Below are positions 25,145 through 34,655 of a stretch of 64,000 nucleotides of DNA, one piece after another. The position numbers were made by a program, and so were the translations under genes. Positions within the stretch are counted from its first letter, which is position 1; each line of letters starts with the position of its first letter. This DNA is from Ciona intestinalis (lineage: Eukaryota > Chordata > Ascidiacea > Phlebobranchia > Cionidae): NCBI RefSeq assembly GCF_000224145.3, contig NC_020177.2, forward strand, positions 2,745,649 to 2,809,648. Reading direction: 5' to 3'. The notes beneath the pieces were generated by a model that had not been told where the DNA came from, did no database searches, and worked only from the letters and a program-made list of their open reading frames with translations.

Positions 25145-28100
25145 TATATATTTTTCCAATGTTAAAGCAATGTTTTTTTGCAATGGTGTCAAAAGTTTCC
25201 ACAAAGGAACAGCCCACTAAACATTAGGTTATTGTGATGATGTCAAAAGTTTTGGCCACATTTTAGAATATTCTATCAATAACATGCACTTTGTTTTTTG
25301 TAAGTAAGCTATCACCCGAAACCAAAAGAATTGGTTTAAAGTTACTGAGACAACTTAAGAATTACATTAACATTATCATATATTACCTGTTTTTTTTGTC
25401 ACTTCACATTTGGACCCTCTGAAACATTTTAAGAAACTTTTTTATGACTGTTTTAATTCACTAATTTTATATATTAGACACTCTTTAACAATCATTAGTA
25501 GAAAAAGTGGCGCACGTGTTTTATAGAATACTTATGCAGCTTGCGCCAGTGCAATGGCACAGATTTTTAGAAGCCTTATGATTTGAACCTGTTGTCCTCT
25601 TTCTTTTACTACAGTTACGAGTTACCAGTAAGAACCTGACAAGTTTGTGCAAGCTCATGTTTCGTATATGTCGAGATAAACAACACGATCTGCTGTTCAT
25701 GAAGTACAAACTTATTCGTGAGTTGAATTCTTGTGTATCTTTGTGTTTGCTTTATATATATATAGCCTATATAGTAAAGTACGGGGGAAGATGGGACACC
25801 TTTTCATTCTTTTTTCCTGCCCATCGGCTAGTAAACAAATAACATTCAAAGAATTATAAAACCGTATCCTCACGAATCTCATGGNNNNNNNNNNNNNNNN
25901 NNNNNNNNNNNNNNNNNNNNNNNNNNNNNNNNNNCCCCTCACATTCTCATGGACGTTGTGGTTGTTTAAAATACGATCAGAATATTTAGATGTTGGGCAC
26001 TAAAGCTGTCCCATCTTACCAGACTCTACTATATATGTGTACGGTATAGCTATTACAATACAAAAAGTATGTATCGTATAGCAATTCCATTCTTTGTGGG
26101 TAATGTCCTACACTATGGGTTTTGGAGATATTTAGGCCTGAGTTGGCCCATTACCCCAATACCTAGGGTGCTACAGCCAATTAGTGATCACTGAAACCCT
26201 AAAAAAATTACTCACAAAGCTACATATGTGATAACTAGAAAAGTGGGAATAAGGTGTATAAAATAAAACAGCATTGTTTTAACAACTGTCATTGACCGCC
26301 CTGAGGATAAATGTGTCAGTTATTCATTCCCTCACTCAACACACACCAAACCCAGTCTATTTAAAGTCTTCCAAATATTTAATGTAATTTCTAGCGATGT
26401 AGGCACCGGTGTAAAGTACATGAGATTACACTTAAACACACCCCCTTTATTTACAGTACCAATGTTGAATGTGTTTCTTGACGTGAGCGACCCATTACCA
26501 AAGTACGAGGCATTGGTGTACATGAGCGGTTCGCTAAAGTTTTTGTCCGATAACAAGGTTTGCTTTGTTATAATGGTATTTGTGGATGCACATTACAGAA
26601 TAGTTAGGTATTCTAGGATATCCTAGAATACTCTATTTCGAATTTTAAATTTCAAATCTTTTTTATTCATGGGAAAAATCAATTTTACCCACATAAATCT
26701 GGGTATTGAGGCTACTAAAGTCGCTTGCCAATTGTTCTGTATTTTGAGCTTTTGAACAATATGTTACGAAGAGACATATAAAATCGAATTTCTGTTACGT
26801 GCATCCCTACTTGTAAAATCACAGAAGGCTTTGTGACCTCATAATGTATGCTTTGGCAAATTATATTGTTTGTATCATGTTATGTCTGTATTTAAAACTG
26901 ACGAAAAAATGAGGTAATTTATAATAAAAAAAATGGGCATGGTCTGTATTACAGTTCTTTTTGACCTAATATTAACATGTATGATGTATTCTCTAGCTTT
27001 TCTACAGCTTTCAAAATAGTATAATGTAACATATTAACTTATAAACCACATCATATAACTTATAAAGCATATTATGTAAGTTTTTCTATTTAGACTGTTG
27101 CGGAAGCATTGCTGAGTCATGACGCACTCGCCATTTTCACGCAATTCATGAACAACACTATCGAAGCTACAGTGCTCCACGGGGACATCAAGCGTCAGAA
27201 ATATGCGTCAGATTTTTTAGTACAGGTAAGTTCAAATTTGTGTTTTTTATATAGTAGATTGAGGAAAAGACATATTTTTTCGTCCCATTTAGTGGGAAAC
27301 AAAGAACATTCAAAGAATTATAAAACCGCATCCTAACAACTCCTATAGACTGTTGTTAATTGTTTAAAACACAATCAGGATATTATGTACTAAAGGTGTC
27401 TCGTCTTCTCCCACCCTACTATATATCTGTTGCTACCTGGCATATTATACTAATACTTTGGCTCTTCCAGCAAGAATTTTGCTAACACGCTTCCATGTCA
27501 TATTCAGGTCGTCTCAAGCATAAAAAGACACTTTGTGTGTTGTAGTTTTCTTGTTTTAACAGAAATTTGAATTTTTCTCTCTTGTTGTATACATGTATAG
27601 CATTGATAAGCCTCATTTCTTTCATTTTTGTTTTCAAAATTTTTAATATTTTTTAAATTTTCTTTTTAGATCACGGCTGCGTTCCGAAATGTAATGGATG
27701 TTGATAAGAAAGCTTCCAGATCTTTATCCTCCACTTCCACTCTCCTGCGAATGCTGGAAGTCTTTGGGAGCGATGGAAACCTGACATGGAATATTTCACG
27801 AATATTCAGGTAAAAAATTTTTGTCGCAAATTTTGGCCAGGTCGCAAATTTGGGCCATTATAACAGGTTTCTAATTTATTTGCCATTTAAACAAAGGAAG
27901 AGTAAAGATATCAAAACTATCTGTGTGTTTTACTTGTTAGGATGTAGTTTACCGTTACACATGCGGATTTTAAATTTTATGTATAGTAGGGTTAGGGACG
28001 ATAGGGCACCTTTAGTACATAATATCAAAATATCCTGATCGTGTTTTAAACAGTTATAAACGCTCTATGGGAGTCGTGAGGATATGAGTTTATAATTATT

Positions 28101-31100
28101 TGAATGGTCTTTTTTTTAGTACCAAACATGAAGATAAAATGAAATGATAAGTTGCCCCATCTTCCCCCACCCTACTATATATTTCACTTTTTTTATTTAA
28201 TATTTATCCGATTTCTGGCTGATTTTAATTCACCATCTGTATATACAAAAATTCCATTTTAATTCACCAGCAAAATGACAATGTATGCTTCTGCCACGCC
28301 CACTTTCTTGGCCGAACCTGATTGGTCGAGAGTCATTATGACATCATTATTACGTCATAGTAAAAGGGCAGAGGTGGTGGTAAGATTATGTTTCACTGTC
28401 GGCAATCTTTCTGCTCGAAGCGAGCACGCAAGAGAGGATTTGTTCTTCCGTTCATTTTATGAAGATGGTAAGAAGCCTGTTTTAGTGCATTTGTGTTTAA
28501 CCCAGCCTGGCGCCGTGGCATAGTGGTTAGCGCGCCTGGTTGTAACCCATAGGTAATAGGTTCAAGGCTCGTCGCTGCTGCTACCATTGTGGGCGTATGT
28601 GTCCTTGGGCAAGACACTTAACGCCAATTGCTCCAACCCAGTGGTCATAATGGTTGTCCAAATTGTCAGCCCCATATCAAGAAATCTCTTAAAAGATAAT
28701 TACCCACAAAGTAACATACACCCGTGTTATAACGACTGTCGTTATCCGGCCATGTGAGGATAAAGTAAGGTACATTCATTCATTCATATCTTTCTTTTTA
28801 AAGTTGTAATGCATGTGGCCTCCTATTATAGCTCAGCTGTCTTGTTTCACAAATTGTTGTTGATTGACAAAAGTTTGCGACTCGCCAAGCCTTACATAAG
28901 AAACAGGTCCCAATAGTTTTTTTGGTTTGATAAATACTTTACACCAGTGCTTCCCTGTACACTGAATAAAAACAACAATAATTAGTAACACATGACCACT
29001 TACCCTCCAATGACGTATATCTTCCCATTCACAACACAAGCACAAGAACCCCATCGCACGCGGTTCAAGCTGCCAACTTTGGTCCAAGTGTTGGTTCGTA
29101 TGTTATACCGCTCGACGCTATTTAATCGAAAACCACCTTAATAAATAAATAATTAAGCAAACTAATTATAACTTTACAAGACATATAAAGAATAGGGTAG
29201 TCCATTGGAACCTTTTTTTTTTATAAAATTAGGCAAGTCAGAAATAATACGATGTATCCTGAATATAACAGTGTAATATATTTCATGATTGCCTGGTATA
29301 TTTGGTTTNNNNNNNNNNNNNNNNNNNNNNNNNNNNNNNNNNNNNNNNNNNNNNNNNNATTAAAATCCCCAAAAAATAATCACTCACAAAGTAACATACA
29401 TGGTAACTTGCAAGCTGGCAAGGGTGTTAAACCTGTGTTATAATGACTGTTGTTTTCGGGCCACGCGAGGATAAAGTTACAGTTACATTGACATTACATT
29501 CAATCCGGAGGTTACGAGTTCAAGGCTCGCAGCTGCTACTATTGTGGGCGTATTTGTCTGTGGTTGTATGTAACCTTACGGTTTTGGGTTCAAAGCTTGT
29601 TGCTGCTAATATTCTGGCATTTGTCCGTGCTTATATGCAACCCAAGGTGATTGGTTCAAGCCTTTCGGTGCTGCCATTGTGGGCGTATGTGTTCTTGGGC
29701 AACAGTTAACAACAATTACTCCAAAACAGTGGTCTATAATAGGTTGACTAAATGGCTTTTAAAAAATAAAACTGAAAAAATTATAACACAGAAAATAAAC
29801 GAATTAGTAACACCTATTAAGCAGCTTGCAACAGGTCAAAGACTCCTTATAAAACAGGGTGTTCTATTTTATACACTCTGTACTTGCTTACAAGTTACCA
29901 TATATGTTTTTATGGCTGACATTTGAAGTTTTTGAACCACTATTCGTGACCACTGGGTTGAAGCAATATCTGTTAATGTCTTGCTGCCCTATGACACATA
30001 CGCCCACAGTAGTGGCAGTATTGAGCATTGAACCTGTTCCCTTTGTTTAAAATACACTCAAATCATTAAGCCACATTGCAAGACATAAAATACAAGTCTG
30101 ACAATTCCTAAATCCCAAATTGTAGCTCAAGTGCAAATACATTTTTAGAATTACCAACTCCTAAAGTGTCTAACCCCCTAATTTTGTCAGCCTTAAATTA
30201 CTACCTGTAACCTGATAGCATCAAATTTACGGCTTTGGAAATTTAGTTACCTTTTTCTGCCTTGAGAGTTGTTATAGCTAGTTCTAATTCTAACAAAATT
30301 CGATAACCTAGAAAAAAACATTTAAAAAAATATAAAATCTAATTTTTATCACTCCCACTTCTTATTATGACATAATAACGATCTTATGACGTAACAGTGC
30401 TATTCTCGCGCAGATGAAAATCACGACTGCCTCTCTGTAATGCTTGACGTCATTGAAGATTATATTGATGACGTCACAAACGATGACGTAGCAGAGTCAC
30501 GTGACAAGTCGCACGCTACCGACGTGGTCGTAAAAGTAATCCGCGTTATTGCGAATTTGTCGCTAGGTGAAAAAGTTGGTCCTCTTGTAGCGGCTGACGA
30601 TCGATGTCTGCAGATGCTACTGCATATTCTAGGTAAGAACAGTGCCATAGTAGGGTGGGGTAAGATGAGACAATTTTATTCTCTTTTCTCGTCTCATTTC
30701 GTAGTAAACAAAAATATTTACAAATTAGCATAATCGTAGCCGTGCGTCTCTAAATGAGCGTGTTCAAAACACAATCTGGAAATCTGGGATTTAGGTGCTA
30801 ACTGTATTCATCTTACCCCACAATACTATATGTTTAGGCAATAATTTCGTATCCCGTCTTACTTTGAACTTTGAACTTTAGTCGTATAGTGCCGTATCAC
30901 CACCTAATCATTCAATGTGTTCCACTACTGCCTTATCTTGTATCTAAATAAAGGAAAAACACCCAAAAAGATAAGTGGGCACGAGGTGCATGAAACGTAA
31001 CACCCGTTTTATAACTATCATTGCCGCACTATGTGAGGTAACAATAAGATTCATTTATTCAGTATTCATCCTGGAGTAAGAAAATACATTTCACCCATAA

Positions 31101-34100
31101 ATCTTATAAATTCTGACAGAAACAACGTCTGTTGAAAATTCGGAGGAATTAGTTGTGAATTCACTCGCGACCTTGAGTAACCTTTCCTTCTATGACCATA
31201 AACTGGTGAGGGGCGTGTCGGGGGCGGGGAGCGCGGTGACAAACAACAGGCTACAGATAGCAGTGTGTAAGTTGCACCTTCGTAATTTATTTATACAAAT
31301 AATCTAAAAATTGCATAAAATGTCTGACTTCTTACAACCGTTTTGTATTTTGTATAAAATGGGTGTTTCTTCACGGCATCAACTGATAAAAATCCTTCAG
31401 AAACATCTTCTGCTTGCTGTCGAGTTTCATACCTAGTATACAAAACAAGTTGTATAATTTTTTTATCCCATTAAAAATATGGTCATTTATATTTTCTATA
31501 CATGAGGTCCTACGGCATGGCATGCCATGGAACCTAGATAAATTACAGCGAATTTAGTCCGTTAAAATTTGCTCCCTTACACTGTGCTTGATCCTTGTAC
31601 CTTTTGGTCCTAGGTCTGTCAAAGTTAATGATGTTAGATAACATGGCGTGTGTCGCTGAAGTTTGCAGAGTATTTGGCAACCTTACACGATACAAGGATG
31701 TAAGAGACCTACTGCACCAGCATAAAGGTTTGTATTGATTGTACATTTACGCGACTGTTGTTTTACTTTGAATTCTGCCTGAAAACGACTTTGCAATGTC
31801 GGTATGCATAATAATTTTGCCCGATTTTATTGGTTTTATTGGCCCTGTCAGTATAGTTTTTCATTTTTTTGTTTCTTTGAATAACGTAGCATGGTATGAA
31901 TTTTCTGCCATGTATGAATATGCTAGCAAAAAAAATAATTTTAAATATCGAAGAGAAGGCCGTTAGGAAAACGTGATTAGCGTAGACGCCTGTAGCACAG
32001 ATTTGAAGTGTTCGAGGCTCGTTGCTGCTACCATGCCCAGTGGTCGCTAATGGGTTGTTGAATTGTAATATATTACAAAAATATATAAAAAAAAGTTAAA
32101 AATAATAATTACCTACAAATTTAAATACGCGGTAACTCGTAAGCGAGCACGAGGTGTATGAAACAAAACACCCATGTCATAACGACTTATGTTCTCCGCC
32201 ACGCAAGGATAAATAAGTCAAATTCATTTATTCACCCAATTACCGCGCATTTTTTTCTATTTCTTAGTCGATTTGATGATGGTCGCATTATTGGATTCAT
32301 CCGACCGTCAGGTGGCGTACTACGCATGCGGTATACTGGTGAACGTGAGCACAGATGTTGATAAACGCAACCCCGTCGTACAGGAAGGAGCCTTGCTGAA
32401 GTATAGCAGCCGTTACTGTAACATTTTTATGTCTGCTAAATTTCTATAGTAGAGTGGGGTAAGATGGGATACCGTTAGCACATAAATCATATATTTCCTG
32501 ATTTTATTTTAAACAATAATAAGACTTTTAACAGTCGCGCGGCTACGGTACATAATTTTGTAAAAATTCTTTGTTTACTGCCAAACGAGCCGGGAAAAAA
32601 GAATGAAAGCCTGTATTATTTTACCACCCTGCTATACTTTTTACATTTTTTTGTTATGTGTTTTTTTTTACATTATATAGTAGGGTAAGGGAAGATGGGA
32701 TACCTTTTCATTCTATTTTCTCGTTCTATTTGGTAGTAAACAAAGAACACTCAATAAAATATAAAACCAAAACCAAATTCTTACGACTCCCAACCCGTTG
32801 TTAATTGTTTAAAACACGATCAGGATATTTGGATATTATGTGCTAAAGGTGTCCCATCTTTCCCCATCCTACTCTACGTGATTGCGCGCACGTCGATGTG
32901 ACGTCATATGTTGACTCGGTCGCACATAACAATTATGACGTCACAGTTGAAAATTGTTATACGCATTAAGAATGCGTGCGGTTATAATATATAACCCACA
33001 ATTTAAAGCCACAAATTCAAGGCCAACAAAATGAGGGAATTGACGGAATTTTATTAGCGGCCACGGTTTAGAGGTTTTAGGCCATAAATAATGACTATGG
33101 TCTAGCGTTTGGTTAGTAGTAAGTAAAATCGAATTTGTATTTTATTTATTTTAAAAACATCTGTATCCCGACATTTTAAAGCAAAGAAAAAAACGTGAAT
33201 TCTAAGCAAACTACTACCGCATGGGGCTTACTATAGTTATTTTTGGTTCGACCTCGTTTCAGCTTACGAGTTACCACGAATACACCTCGTTCCAGCTTAC
33301 GATTTACCACGAATGTATCTTTGTGGGGTGGAAGAAGATGGGACACTTTTTCATTTTATTTTCTCGTCCCACTTGGCAGTAAACAAAGAACATTTAAAAA
33401 AATTTTGAAACCTTATCCTCACGACTTCCATTCACCGTTGTTAATTGTTTGAAACACGATCAGGATATTTTAATATTATGTACTAAAGGTGTCCCATCTC
33501 CACTCACTCTACTATATCAAAGCTATCGTTATTAACCAGTACTTCTTACGTTTACACACAGATTGATTGACGTGTTGAAAGACTTTGCACCAACGGAGTG
33601 GAGGATCGGTGGCGTGGTGTGCCAACTCATATGGAACTTAATATCTGGTGGTCGACAACTTGTAGACGAATGTCATGCCGTTGTTGAAATATTGAAAGAA
33701 TTCCTTGGTACCTGGTGGTATCTTATGTAAAAATCCCAGATGAAAACGGTTACTGTTTTCTTCTATGTGGTTGAGGTCCTACATGGTGGCCTAAAATTCC
33801 AGGGCACATGGCGTGTCTCGCCGTAGGACCTCACTCTTATAAGGATAAAATACCCTAAGAAACTCCTTTCTACAATTGCATCTAAGCGTTGGATCTGTCA
33901 GAAAAAAACGTCTTGTTTTTTAGCCGAGGTTATTATAGGTTCAAGCCCGGGCACGATATATTTTCTTTCCTCTTTTTCCAGATTACGATTCTGTGTGTGC
34001 TCGCTGTGACGTCACGTCACGTGATCAAGATTCACGTGATTACCTGCTGGCATCGTGGTCGGAGGATTTCGCCGAATTCGCGAAACCGCTACTGGCTACA

Positions 34101-34181
34101 ATGACGTCACGGAAGGAATCCAATCTGGTTCCGCTCGATCGCCCAATCGACAGCGACCATTCAAGCGTGGAAGGCACGTGA
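20247..34181 (+). CDS. ARMC2: ARMC2, armadillo repeat-containing protein 2, complete, 18 exons
   Basis: Exons: 20247-20384, 21066-21263, 21545-21704, 22335-22459, 22816-22936, 23750-23860, 24347-24519, 25615-25717, 26457-26557, 27094-27225, 27670-27809, 28271-28467, 30414-30632, 31120-31266, 31614-31727, 32268-32400, 33562-33707, 33982-34181. Every junction is GT-AG and in phase, giving 885 codons (human 867, from memory). The N-terminus has RPSSAEVIRDAKQ and RRPATPRDASRSLFG, as in vertebrate ARMC2, then a Ser/Pro-rich linker. The region from FYWNQTVLPL onward is all-helical armadillo repeat, with IARIFS-like NISRIFS, VVRLCFTVGNLSAR, EELVVNSLATLSNLS, EVCRVFGNL, YYACGILVNV and VVCQLIWNLISG. 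ARMC2 is needed for sperm flagellum assembly in mammals and serves as an intraflagellar-transport adaptor for radial spokes in Chlamydomonas. Introns carry eight MITEs, several SINEs, an 88-bp tandem array and two N gaps. Confidence 0.96.
20518..20538. repeat. (TA)n microsatellite in ARMC2 intron 1
   Basis: A simple AT dinucleotide run of about 20 bases in the first intron. Confidence 0.8.
21985..22175 (-). mobile_element. SINE, reverse orientation, in ARMC2 intron 3
   Basis: Reverse-strand family blocks: 'tataacatgcgtgttctg' is only a loose match, but 'cgcttatgagttacatatg', 'ctgggttgcggcaatgacc' and 'gtgtcttgcccaaaga' are clear. Confidence 0.65.
23003..23200 (+). mobile_element. MITE, full length, in ARMC2 intron 5
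   Basis: Ends 'tatatagtaggatggggga' and 'gtcccatcttttcccaca'. The interior is near consensus, with 'ggtagtaaacaaaaaac' and 'aacacgatcaggctg'. Confidence 0.85.
24181..24300 (+). repeat. Unclassified dispersed repeat, copy 2, in ARMC2 intron 6
   Basis: Second copy of the repeat at 13083-13206: 'ggatctggtgctacgaaacg', 'aaaaatcaagtcca', AT-rich middle, 'gtggcatcatcagtctctt'. It ends 46 bases before ARMC2 exon 7. Confidence 0.6.
24596..25020. repeat. 88-bp tandem array, five units, in ARMC2 intron 7
   Basis: The landmark 'ccataaaacaatacatg' recurs at 24620, 24708, 24796, 24884 and 24975, giving a period of exactly 88 three times and 91 for the last. Units are almost identical, so the array is young. 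Each has a T-rich block, 'gtttggtgtttaaaaacc' and 'ttatatagggctatatata'. Confidence 0.9.
25112..25140. repeat. (TA)n microsatellite in ARMC2 intron 7
   Basis: An AT dinucleotide run of about 28 bases downstream of the 88-bp array. Confidence 0.85.
25769..26035 (+). mobile_element. MITE in ARMC2 intron 8, interrupted by an assembly gap
   Basis: Left end 'atagtaaagtacgggggaag'; right end 'gtcccatcttaccagactct' then ACTATATA. The 50-N gap lies inside. The sequence before and after the gap repeats the same internal block (tctcatgg), so the two sides overlap. Confidence 0.8.
25885..25934. other. Assembly gap (50 N)
   Basis: Exactly 50 N, a placeholder length. It falls inside a MITE copy, as expected where repeats break an assembly. 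Confidence 0.95.
26190..26335 (+). mobile_element. SINE 3' half in ARMC2 intron 8
   Basis: Family 3' blocks: 'attactcacaaagctacata', 'ttaacaactgtcattg', 'ccctgaggataaatg', 'gttattcattccctc'. The head is missing. Confidence 0.6.
27249..27425 (+). mobile_element. MITE in ARMC2 intron 10
   Basis: Ends 'tatagtagattgaggaa' and 'cttctcccaccctactatat'. It starts only about 24 bases after the exon 10 donor. The internal forkhead-like site is altered here (GGGAAACAAA). Confidence 0.8.
27982..28180 (-). mobile_element. MITE, reverse orientation, in ARMC2 intron 11
   Basis: Ends 'tatagtagggttagggac' and 'tcttcccccaccctactata'. The interior is the reverse complement of most copies ('cctgatcgtgttttaaac'). 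It ends about 90 bases before exon 12. Confidence 0.85.
28505..28795 (+). mobile_element. SINE (tRNA-derived), full length, in ARMC2 intron 12
   Basis: Intact pol III promoter-like head: A box 'tggcatagtggttagcg', B box 'ggttcaaggctcg'. The body has 'attgtgggcgtatgtgtcc', 'gggcaagacacttaacg', 'ccaacccagtggtca', then 'cgactgtcgttatccgg' and a 'cattcattcat' tail. This is the best reference copy in the window. Confidence 0.9.
28892..30307 (-). CDS. Nested antisense Kelch-repeat exons inside ARMC2 intron 12
   Basis: Three phase-consistent exons read on the minus strand: 30307-30251, 29136-29004 and 28961-28892 (stop TAA at 28892-28894). The middle exon encodes a clear Kelch blade, GGF then NSVERYNIRTNTWTKVG, ending VVNGKIYVIGG, with the expected GG, Y/W spacing and W. 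The upstream exon encodes a short helical segment (LLELELAITTLKAEK). The last exon adds about 23 residues and stops. Splice sites are canonical. The intron between the last two exons is only 42 nt (28962-29003), with gtaagt, a perfect TACTAAT branch site and a cag end. No start codon or further blades were found; they could lie beyond ARMC2 exon 13, or the piece may be a decaying duplicate. The large intron holds SINEs and an N gap. The Kelch match is firm; a functional gene is not shown. Confidence 0.6.
29309..29358. other. Assembly gap (50 N)
   Basis: Exactly 50 N, directly before a SINE-rich stretch in ARMC2 intron 12. Confidence 0.95.
29366..29750 (+). mobile_element. Compound cluster of SINE pieces in ARMC2 intron 12
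   Basis: A 3' SINE part ('aatcactcacaaagtaacat' to 'cacgcgaggataaagttac') is followed by three successive head-to-body pieces: 'gttacgagttcaaggctcg', 'ggttttgggttcaaagcttg' and 'gtgattggttcaagcc', each trailed by 'attgtgggcgtat'-like sequence. This suggests nested or tandem SINE insertions. Confidence 0.6.
29820..30050 (-). mobile_element. SINE, reverse orientation, in ARMC2 intron 12
   Basis: Reverse-strand blocks: 'gttctattttatacactctg', 'cgtgaccactgggttgaag', 'gcccacagtagtggcag', 'attgaacctg'. It faces the forward cluster at 29366-29750, giving an inverted SINE pair. Confidence 0.6.
30647..30830 (+). mobile_element. MITE (GGGGTAAG sub-type) in ARMC2 intron 13
   Basis: Ends 'atagtagggtggggtaag' and 'cttaccccacaatactata'. 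It starts only 14 bases after the exon 13 donor. The internal GTAAACAAA is retained. Confidence 0.85.
30970..31070 (+). mobile_element. SINE 3' fragment in ARMC2 intron 13
   Basis: 'gggcacgaggtgcatgaaac', 'aacacccgttttataac' and 'tattcagtattcatcc' follow the SINE 3' end. It is followed by ARMC2 exon 14. Confidence 0.6.
31978..32245 (+). mobile_element. SINE, nearly full length, in ARMC2 intron 15
   Basis: Head 'gtgttcgaggctcgttgctg', body 'cccagtggtcgctaatgg', 3' part 'gcacgaggtgtatgaaac' and 'cgccacgcaaggataaat', tail 'tcatttattcaccc'. It ends about 20 bases before exon 16. Confidence 0.75.
32445..32636 (-). mobile_element. MITE, reverse orientation, in ARMC2 intron 16
   Basis: Ends 'tatagtagagtggggtaag' and 'ttaccaccctgctata'. 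The interior is reversed (ttctttgtttactgcc). It begins 45 bases after the exon 16 donor. Confidence 0.8.
32676..32875 (+). mobile_element. MITE, full length, in ARMC2 intron 16
   Basis: Ends 'tatagtagggtaaggg' and 'catctttccccatcctact'. The interior is consensus, with 'ggtagtaaacaaagaac'. It is only 40 bases from the preceding reversed copy, so the two form a head-to-head pair. Confidence 0.85.
33319..33517 (+). mobile_element. MITE in ARMC2 intron 16
   Basis: Left end degraded ('tttgtggggtggaag'); right end 'tctccactcactctactata'. It is preceded by a 37-bp direct duplication of SINE-like text ('agcttacgagttaccacgaa', about 33250-33315). It ends about 45 bases before exon 17. Confidence 0.75.
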
Positions 34182-34442
34182 TGATGACGTCATCAACATG
34201 TGACGTCACTTCGCTGCCTGTAGAGTTTCGGATACTCATATATTCCTGGATTGGTTTCATGAAAATGTGTTCCTTGGATCGTTACGTCGTCAGTATGACG
34301 TCATCCTCCATGACGTCACTTATCTTTTTCTTACCTTAACTTATCAGAGTGTTATAAGCGCACTACAGTATTAATTAGATCTGGGTATAGCCTGGAGTTG
34401 GCAGAGAGTTTATTTTATGCTTTTTTTTAATCGTACTTTCAA

Positions 34443-34655
34443 CTAGAACTGTTTAGGATGTACACCATCTAACATAGCGTTAATAGGGCATGCTTCGGAA
34501 AAAATGTAAAGATCTTCCTTTTCTACCCATTGTAAGTTAGGCGAAAACCGGTAAACCCACTGCTCCGACTTGTTTACTTGGAAACGGACCGCAAATTTAA
34601 AACGGGGTGAAATGTTAATGTGGCAGCTCGTCTGTTGCTTGTCAGGCCAAAGCAT
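34443..34655 (-). CDS. Possible small ORF, 70 codons, unrecognised
   Basis: A complete ATG-to-TAG frame on the minus strand, just past the ARMC2 3' end. The composition is protein-like: it has an amphipathic middle (KFAVRFQVNKSEQWVYRF, LQWVEKEDLYIF) and avoids simple-sequence bias. TATAAA-like strings lie shortly upstream on the minus strand. No family is recognised. It could be a decayed exon or a chance frame. Confidence 0.2.
   Translation of the reverse strand: MLWPDKQQTSCHINISPRFKFAVRFQVNKSEQWVYRFSPNLQWVEKEDLYIFSEACPINAMLDGVHPKQF

Noticed and set aside
28505-28575. tRNA-like head with A and B boxes
   Set aside because: The sequence continues into the SINE body shared with many copies and lacks a closed acceptor stem, so it is a SINE head and not a tRNA gene.
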